This document shows, piece by piece, positions 57,036 to 64,000 of a stretch of 64,000 nucleotides of DNA. The position numbers were made by a program, and so were the translations under genes. This DNA is from Geosiphon pyriformis (lineage: Eukaryota > Glomeromycota > Glomeromycetes > Archaeosporales > Geosiphonaceae): the NCBI GenBank assembly GCA_016748015.1, contig JAAOMT010000570.1:527253-591252 (forward strand), in the 5' to 3' direction. The notes beneath the pieces were generated by a model. That model did not search any database. It saw only the letters and a list, made by a program, of their open reading frames with translations, and was not told the DNA's origin. The stretch's first letter is position 1. Each line of letters starts with the position of its first letter.

Positions 57036-58425
57036 TATATACAAAACAAAAAAAATGTTTAAAAAAATAGTAATTAATATAACTAATAAATTAATTAGTT
57101 TAACAATAAACTTAATCAAAAAAATCAAACTTAAAATCTGAAATTCCAAAAATTTAATCTTGATTTAATTATAAAATTAATAACAAAAACAGTCAAAAAA
57201 ACAACAAAAAAAAAGTTATAGAAACAATAGCTTTAATATAAGATTTTATATTAATAAAAAATAGAAAAAAAAACAATAAAACCATTAATAAACTTAAAAA
57301 CAAATTTAGAAAACAAAAACAAAAGTATCTTATAATTTACAGCCAAATAATTCAAATTTTAATACTTGTAATAATAACAATATTTAAAGATTTCTTATAA
57401 AATATAATTCTTATATAAAATACCAGTTTTTAAAATAACAAAATTTAAAATTTTTAGAAAATCAAAAATTATAACAGCAAAATATTAACAATAATAAAAA
57501 TCAGAAAAATAAAAAATAAAACAAATATAATTATTAACTTAAAAAATTAAACTATTAATTTTAAAAGCAGTACAACCAAAAAAAAATTTATATTATTTTT
57601 TTAATTAATACAGACTAATTATCAAAAACAACAGCTGTAAAAAAAGTTTTTAAAATAAACAATAGCATATTGCTATAAGCCAATAGACTTTAACTTAACT
57701 AAAATAATAATACCAAAAATATCAAAAATATTTTTAATATTATTAGAGAATATATTAAAAAAAATATTATAAAGTACAATAGAAATAAAAAAAAAAAACA
57801 GAAATTATTACAAAAAATTTTGTAATCTTAAGTATAATTAAGAAAAAAAAACAATCAATAGTAATTTTAATAACAACAACCAAAAAAATTTCAAAAGTAA
57901 AATCTATTTAAAACAACTTAAAATTGTTTTTTAAAACAAATTTGAACCCAAAAAAGCCAAACAATAAATAAAACAAAGAATTAATTAAAGCTAATATGAT
58001 CTTAAAAGGAGTATTAAATATTAAAATAAAAATCACCTATTTAAAAAAATTTTAATAACTAGAAATTGTTTTTTAAACATTACTAAAAATAGTACTAAAA
58101 AACAAATAAGAAAAAATTAATTAGTTTTTATTTGATTAATTTAATTTTTAAGATTAAATAATTAGATAAATTGTTTTGTTTTTAAAACTAATAATAATAT
58201 GTTAAAAAACATTATATTTAACAATACAACTAATAGTTAATCTTATTTTATTATAAATAATATATTATTGTTGTTATTATTCATATTAAAAAAAAAGCCA
58301 AATACAATTAAAAAAATCTTGTCCAAAATTTTATTAAAAATTACCAAAAAATTTGATGTAATAATAATAAATTCAAACAATTATTGTTGTTTTTTGAAAT
58401 TTTTGGCTTTTTTAGTTATTTACAA

Positions 58426-58459
<34 letters not shown>

Positions 58460-58780
58460 GTAAAAAAAACTAACTTGTTAATTAATCTATTATTAAAAAC
58501 TTTAAGGCTTTTAAAAAAAATAGAAACAATATTAAAATTAATTTTAATGTGTTTTTAAAAAAAACTACTAGCCAAAGATAAAAAAATTATTTTAAAAGCT
58601 GTTAAAAATAGCTTTTTACTATTAATATTTAAAAAAATTATTGTTAAGATATTTTATTTAACTGTTTTAATAATAAAAAAACTTTTTTTTATGAAAATTT
58701 TATTAATTATTATAAGAAAAATAATATTTGAAACTTTTTTGTTTTTTGTTTTAGTTGTAATTATAAAATTAAAAAAGAGA
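57036..58780 (-). mobile_element. ORF1-only LINE relative, copy ii, 3'-truncated
   Basis: Very AT-rich, but aligns base by base with 60950-62670. Examples are the N-terminal KTKNKK region at about 58755, NFLVIFNKILDKIFL at about 58345, and 'tttacagccaaataattcaaa' at about 57340. A run of about ten AAT units (58430-58458) interrupts the middle. No intact reading frame. The 3' end is missing at the LINE E border. Confidence 0.62.
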
Positions 58781-58784
58781 AAAT

Positions 58785-59900
58785 TAATATATTTATTATT
58801 ATTATTATTATTTAATAAGTAAAGTTCAAATATTACCTAATATAATAATTAAACTAAGTGATTTAAATTAGATATATATTATATATTTACAATTTATGAC
58901 CAACTACTTGAACTAATTAAAACAATATTACATTTTTATATAAACAAAAACATTTTTATTAATACTAAAAATAAATAAACACAAAGCATATATGTCAAAA
59001 CTAATATTTAAAGTTTTTGTAATATTAAGTATTTTAATTATATTTCTTAATAATATATTTAAAAAGCCATTAAAAGAAAAAAACACTAAATTGTCTAGTA
59101 AAATTAAACTTTTTTTTCATAATTGCATGATGTTTTAAGTAAATAAACCAAATTTTATTTTTGTATATCAAGCTTAAATCATATATAAAACCCATAATTT
59201 TATTAACAATAATCTTAAAATTTTTAAAAACAAAAAAAATTCCAAATACCAAGTTTTAAAAACAAAATTTTTGCATAAAATAGTATATACTATAGCATTT
59301 AATAAATATAATAACAATAATTAAGACATACAAGACAAAAATTTGTACAGACCAAAGAGAAATTTTTATATAATAATTTAAAAAACTAACAAAATATCAT
59401 AAACAGTAAAGTTTATTAAACATAAAAACAAATAACTAAAAAACTTGATATTATTACAAAAAAAGTACAGAACATTATAATAACATCTATTATACAGTTA
59501 TTTATAAACAGTTATAAATAATCAATAATACAGAGTTTTTATAAAATAAAAATAAGCATTAATAGTAACTTAACAAATATATTCAATTATTATATGAGAA
59601 TTCAAGTATTATACTAATAAAGCATTAATTTAATTTACATTTTTAATTAAATTTTAATCTAAAATTTTGATATTACAACTGGTTTTTTAATAAGTATAAT
59701 AAACTATTTGAAAAATTTTATGAACAAAATATCTTATAATTTTAAATTATAATTAAAAGTATTAAATTCAAAAATAATACAATACTAGTTAATATCAGCT
59801 TTATTATTTTTAAAAATACCAAAATAGTTTTTAATTTTAGATTAAAACATATGTAGATTTTTTTTACTAATTATATTTGTAATATAATCCCATTTTATTT
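58785..59900 (-). pseudogene. LINE J, 3' fragment of ORF2 and 3' UTR, heavily eroded
   Basis: Starts with an (ATT)n-type tail and the conserved 3' UTR (58815-58935). It then shows C-terminal ORF2 homology (for example the stretch matching LINE C VFKNWF...KHHAFMEKN), the YPSVL-type zinc region near 59400-59520, and the RNase H flank ('aaaattttatgaacaaaata', compare LINE E near 40215) up to at least 59860. It retains alignment only in patches. Confidence 0.6.
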
Positions 59901-60404
59901 AACATATTAATATATAATAATTAAAAAATCATATAAAAAACAACAATAATAAATTTTAAATAGTCTATTATTATTAATTAAATAAATAATTTATGTATTA
60001 AAAAATTAAATTTTTTGGTTTAAATAAGATATTATATATTAAAGTAATTTATAATTGCAAATAATTTATTTTAATTAAAATTATAATAATTATCTGTTTA
60101 TTTTTAGCAAAAAATTAACAATTAAAATTTTGTATTAATTAATAATTATTTGTTGCTTAAAATTTTGGTTTTAATAATATTTTTTTTTAATGTTTATTTT
60201 ATTTACAAAAAAATAAAAATAAAAATTTAAAAAAAACTTATATTTATTAAATATAATTATAATTATATTAAAAAAATAAATATTTATAAAGTTTAATTTT
60301 TTTTAACAATTTTATTATTATTATTATTATTATTATTAACATAAATTTTAAAAAATAATATTAATATTAACTAATAAACAAATTATTTAATTTTATTTTT
60401 TTTA
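59901..60404. other. AT-rich spacer
   Basis: No feature supported; includes short (ATT)n at 60315-60340. May be further eroded LINE J. Confidence 0.55.
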
Positions 60405-62670
60405 TTAAAGTTTTAACAAGTATGGCCCAATCACTATCTAGAAATTAGGAACAAACTAAGTATTCCAAAACTAAATGTAATTTATGTATTTTCTACATAT
60501 AACCAACTACTTAAACCAGTTTAGGCTATACTATGTTAATATACTAAAAGAAAACTTATTTAGAAATAACATCTTTTAAATAACATTAAACAAAGTAATA
60601 CTACAAAGAACCAATCCAACTAGTTATTTGGCCATTTTTAAGAGATCAGTTTTAATACTAACAAATTTATGTTTCCAAAAAGACATCAAATTAGAAAATA
60701 TCACATTATCTAGGCTAATAGAATACTCTAAATTATCAAACATATTAACATCTTTCATACAACACTTTTTCTTCAAAAAAACCACCTTTTTTTCCAACTT
60801 ACTAACAATTTTGCTAAAAAAACCCATATGTACTAAAATTTCATTGATTTTAAGACCAAGTAAACTACTAGAAGTCAGATTTCTATTAATAAATTGTTTA
60901 AATACTTTGACCAAAAAACCAACTGGTTTAACAATAGACTCAATTAAAATAGAAAGCTTAGCCAAATCAGATTTAAAAAAAGCCAATTGAGAGACCACTA
61001 AAAAATCACCAACAGTTACAGAAAAAAAAGCAGAAGCAACCAAAGAAGAAAATTTAGAAGGGTTTAAAGAAGCAGAAATCTTAGCATAAAAAGCACTACT
61101 TATAACATAAAATTTAAATATCTTGAGAATTTTGAGAGAAGAAGGCAAAAAAACTTTACAGTTTACAGCCAGATAGCCCAAATCTTAACACTTAAAACAG
61201 CATTAACATTCAAAAGTTTTCTACCAAATATGGCACTTTCTCAGTATACCAGTCTTAACTACAGCAGAATTCAAATCAACTTGAGAACCAAATGTAACCA
61301 AAACAAATTGAAAACAATGACTGGAATCAAAAAAATAAAGAATAAAACAAGTCTGGCCACCAACCTAAAAAATCATATTACTGATTTTAAAAGCAGTAGA
61401 GCCAGGAGAAAGATTAACCAACTTGGTCTTAAAACTGTTATAAGACAAAATTGTCTTTCTTTAATTTACAAAAGGAAGGATCCATACATTATTTTTGTTT
61501 ACCAAAACTGACCAGTAATTGAAAGCAGAAGCAGCAACATCCAACTTTTTAAAATACACAACTACATATTGCCAAACACCAGCAAGCTTTAACACAACAT
61601 AGGACACCTTACCAAAAACACCAAGAGCTGACTTAATATTGACAACAAATACATCTAAAGATATATTATATAGCACAATAGCAGCAGAAAAAAAACCAGA
61701 CTCAGAAACCACTAAAAACTTGGTAATTTTAAGAGTGGCAAAATGAACAGAGCTTGTAAGCTCAACCAAACAAACAGCATTCAAAGAACTTTAAAAAGCA
61801 AATTTCACACAAAAAAGCTTCACATTGTCTTTTAATGCTGACTTTACACCCAAAAAACTATGTATAGACTAAAAAACAGTCTTAACATAAGCCAATTTAA
61901 TCTTAAAAGTAGTATTAAGCACCAGAGTAGAGACCACCCATCCAGTAAACTTTTGATGATTAGCAATGGTTTCCTAAGCACTATTAGCAACAGCACCAGA
62001 AACCAAAAGAAAAGATAAATCAGTTTTTATTTGGTCAGCCCAGTTCTTAAAAACAGATAATAATACAAAAGATGATTGTTTTACTTTTAAAGCCAGTAAT
62101 AATCTGTCGGAAGACACCACATTTAACAACATAATTAGTGGTTGATTTTGGTTCATCTTAAATAATATGTTGAATAATATTATAGAGATCTCACCTAAGA
62201 TCTTATTGAAAACTACAAAAAAGTTTAATATAACAATAACAAAGACAAGTAACTGCTCCCATTTTTCTGAACTTTTGGTTTTTTTGATCATTTTTTTTAA
62301 AGAGGTGGTACTGACAGCACCAGATGTTGAAACTATAGAAGATAAGACCATCTTGTTTATTGATCTATTATTAAAAACTTTTGGGCTTTTAGTTGGAATG
62401 GAGGCAACACTGAAATTAATCCAAGTGTGTCTTTTTGAGAAAATTTTAACTGGTGAAAAACCAGCCAAAAATGAGAAAATTGCTTTAGTAGCTACTAAAA
62501 GCAGTTTTTTACAATTATTAAGTAAAAAAAAGACTTCTAAAATGTTCTGTTTGGTTGCTTTTACAACAAAAAGAGCTTTTCTGATTGAAATTTTATTAAA
62601 TATCTTAGAAAAGATATTAGGTGCAGTTTTTTTACTCTTTGCTCTGGTCATGATCATAAAATTAAAGAAA
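60405..62670 (-). mobile_element. ORF1-only LINE relative, copy iii (best copy)
   Basis: Complete layout: ORF1 from about 62657, frame breaks near 61970 and 61460, C-terminal part 60624-61181, then within about 60 bases the LINE-type 3' UTR (60425-60545). No endonuclease or RT anywhere between. The same order is seen in copy i, so the lack of ORF2 is an inherited structure and not a one-off deletion. Confidence 0.75.
60624..62657 (-). pseudogene. ORF1 of the ORF1-only element, copy iii
   Basis: Segments in order: 61974-62657, basic start MTRAKSKKTAPNIFSKI, Ser/Lys-rich, KMIKKTKSSEKWEQLLVF; 61461-61784, an RRM-like pair of strands and helix (FVVNIKSALGVFGKVSYVVL, GVWQYVVVYFKKLD); a broken part with further RRM-like text; then 60624-61181 with GYLAVNCKVF, the remnant of a CCHC knuckle (GHLxxxC), and a long helical C-terminus (LAKLSILIESIVKPVGFLVK). 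Function by analogy: RNA binding. It is distinct from ORF1 of LINEs C, D and E but has the same domain order. Confidence 0.68.
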
Positions 62671-62984
62671 CAAAGAGTTTTCCATATATATTATAATTTA
62701 TTGTTTTATTATATTATAAATAAGTGTATTTTAATAAACTATATTTAAAGTATTTTAATTATTATATAATTTTTTTAGTAAAAATTATATATATATATAT
62801 TTTATAAAATATTGGTTATTATATTAAACAAAAACTTTTTTATTTTTTAAAATAATTATAATTCTTATTTTTAATTAGTTTAATACTTAAAAAACTTTTT
62901 TTAAAATAAAAACAACCAAGTAATATTTTTCTAAAATGCTTTTTTTAAGTAATATAAAGTTAAAATGTTATTTTTGAATTTTTA
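62671..62984. other. AT-rich spacer
   Basis: Nothing recognised. Includes a short (AT)n run at 62787-62801 and (ATT)n just before the tail of LINE L. Confidence 0.55.
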
Positions 62985-64000
62985 TTATTATTATTAATGC
63001 AATTAATGAATGAAGTCCAACTGCTATCTAGTACATAAAGCCAAACTAAGAGGCTTAAACTAAATACAGTTCATGCACTTTCTACATGTAGTTAGCCATT
63101 TGGGCCAGACAAGGCAATATTACACACCTAAAAAAACATGCGGACTACCATCCAAACCAGAGAAAAAGAGACAAGACCTATGATGACCAAAACTAACAGC
63201 AAAAGAGCTATTAACGCCAAGCATCCTCACCACCTTGCCAGACAACAAAAAGTTCATGCAATAAGACAAACCAGAAATCAATGTGTCATTACCAACCAAA
63301 CCTGCTGCTTCTATTTTCATCCTGTACGCAAACCTCACCAACCAGGCCTTTGAGTGATGCAACTCAACCAAATGCCCAACAAAACCAACTACAACACTAA
63401 CAGCCTTCTTTTTACTTTCGAAAACCTCCATAGTCTCTGCACACCAATCTCTTAGCACAAACCTCTTACACAGGACAGAATACAAGCCAATGTCCAAAAA
63501 ACACCAATCAAGAAACTGCAAAACAGCAAAAGATGACAAGCTACAAGATCTAACAAAGAACACCCAGTTAGCAGAAGCAACAGCCAAAATATTCCTCCAA
63601 ATCTCTGTGTCATGAGAACACGTAAAAACATGATCTGACAACTCCACCTCACAATACAGCAAACACAGCACACTAGGGTAACATTTATCATAAAGCTGTT
63701 TCCTCACCACCACAGGCATCTGATGGTGCACAGCCTTCATCAAATAGGTGTGAAGACAAACAGATCTCTGACTAGTAAAACCAGTAAGCATATGCAAATT
63801 AGGATGCCACACCCTAATGATAGCTTCCCAATTAACAGTTTCAGTCAACATGGCAGGAATCACGTCTCGACCAGGACCCACCTTTCACCGAGCACGACAA
63901 ATGGATCTAAACAAATCTTGAACAAAATGATGAGCATTGCCAAACATAGGTGTGTCCTCAGCAACCAAAAAATGCTCACTGACACCAACAGGTAAAGAAA
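62985..64000 (-). mobile_element. LINE L, 3' part, best preserved LINE (runs off the window)
   Basis: Enters from the right edge and ends with the conserved 3' UTR (63003-63120) and an (ATT/TTA)n tail. Base composition is clearly less AT-rich than in the other LINEs, and CpG is more frequent, which suggests it is younger. Confidence 0.8.
63120..64000 (-). pseudogene. LINE L ORF2 C-terminus
   Basis: Open for 253 codons from 63881 to the stop at 63120-63122. In the remaining 120 bases the frame continues (VSEHFLVAEDTPMFGNAHHF) but meets a TGA near 63885, where Trp is plausible. Contains the post-RNase H zinc region YPSVLCLLYCEVELSDHVFTC (about 63690-63630) and the family C-terminus SSFAVSFGHHRSCLFFSGLDGS...FLGV. 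Only one clear lesion is visible in this part. RT and RNase H lie outside the window, so activity cannot be judged. Confidence 0.75.

Noticed and set aside
62167-62748. A 193-codon plus-strand frame
   Set aside because: It is the antisense of the better supported ORF1 at 61974-62657; the same antisense shadow exists at 58268-58558, where it reads poly-Ile through a microsatellite.
1-64000. CRISPR arrays, bacterial operons or integrons
   Set aside because: No regularly spaced direct repeats of that kind; all coding content is eukaryotic retroelement or fungal host sequence.

Overview
The window looks like a transposon-packed stretch of an AT-rich fungal nuclear genome. The degraded Ty3/gypsy polyproteins, the Tad/I-like LINEs (CCHC ORF1, then endonuclease, reverse transcriptase and RNase H) and the very high A+T of the spacers match what I know of arbuscular mycorrhizal fungi (Glomeromycotina, for example Rhizophagus or Gigaspora). 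The assignment rests on recognising protein families, not on a marker gene. I saw no rRNA, tRNA or CRISPR array.

Layout from left to right. 1-2432: 5' end of a minus-strand gypsy element (A: gag, primer-binding site, LTR), apparently inserted into a plus-strand gypsy element (B) whose broken gag-pol runs to about 6480. 7.5-9.9 kb: AT-rich spacer holding a probable 'empty' copy of the site that LINE C occupies. 9.9-17.8 kb: plus-strand LINE C, full length, its RT split by a 979-bp solo LTR. 18.7-21.7 kb: minus-strand ORF1-only element, itself split by an A-type solo LTR. 21.7-24.1 kb: AT-rich. 24.1-30.8 kb: plus-strand LINE D, full length. 31.5-34.6 kb: the only host-like island, with an intact 707-codon gene and a small CCHC zinc-knuckle frame, both minus strand. 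35.5-39.3 kb: 5'-truncated LINE H (plus). 39.3-56.9 kb: minus-strand LINE E, about 6.8 kb long once two insertions are removed: a complete 9.9-kb gypsy element (F, 41893-51775) and a solo LTR of the same family (52459-53425). 57.0-62.7 kb: a second ORF1-only copy, a heavily eroded LINE (J) and a third ORF1-only copy. 63.0-64.0 kb: 3' part of a much better preserved minus-strand LINE (L) that runs off the window.

None of the mobile elements is intact. Their lesions have one style: stops where Gln, Arg or Trp is expected, Cys to Tyr in zinc ligands, and Asp to Asn in catalytic sites. All fit C-to-T (G-to-A) transitions. The two LTRs of F differ, in the part I compared, only by transitions. The host-like gene uses CAA/CAG for Gln freely and keeps CpG, so the stops are decay and not a changed genetic code.

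The most distinctive content is element F. Between protease and RT it encodes a cysteine-rich module of unknown function and a recognisable five-motif trimeric-type dUTPase, and it has an extra unrecognised ORF between integrase and the 3' LTR. The second point of interest is a group of ORF1-only elements that share a 3' end with the RT-bearing LINEs and look like non-autonomous partners.
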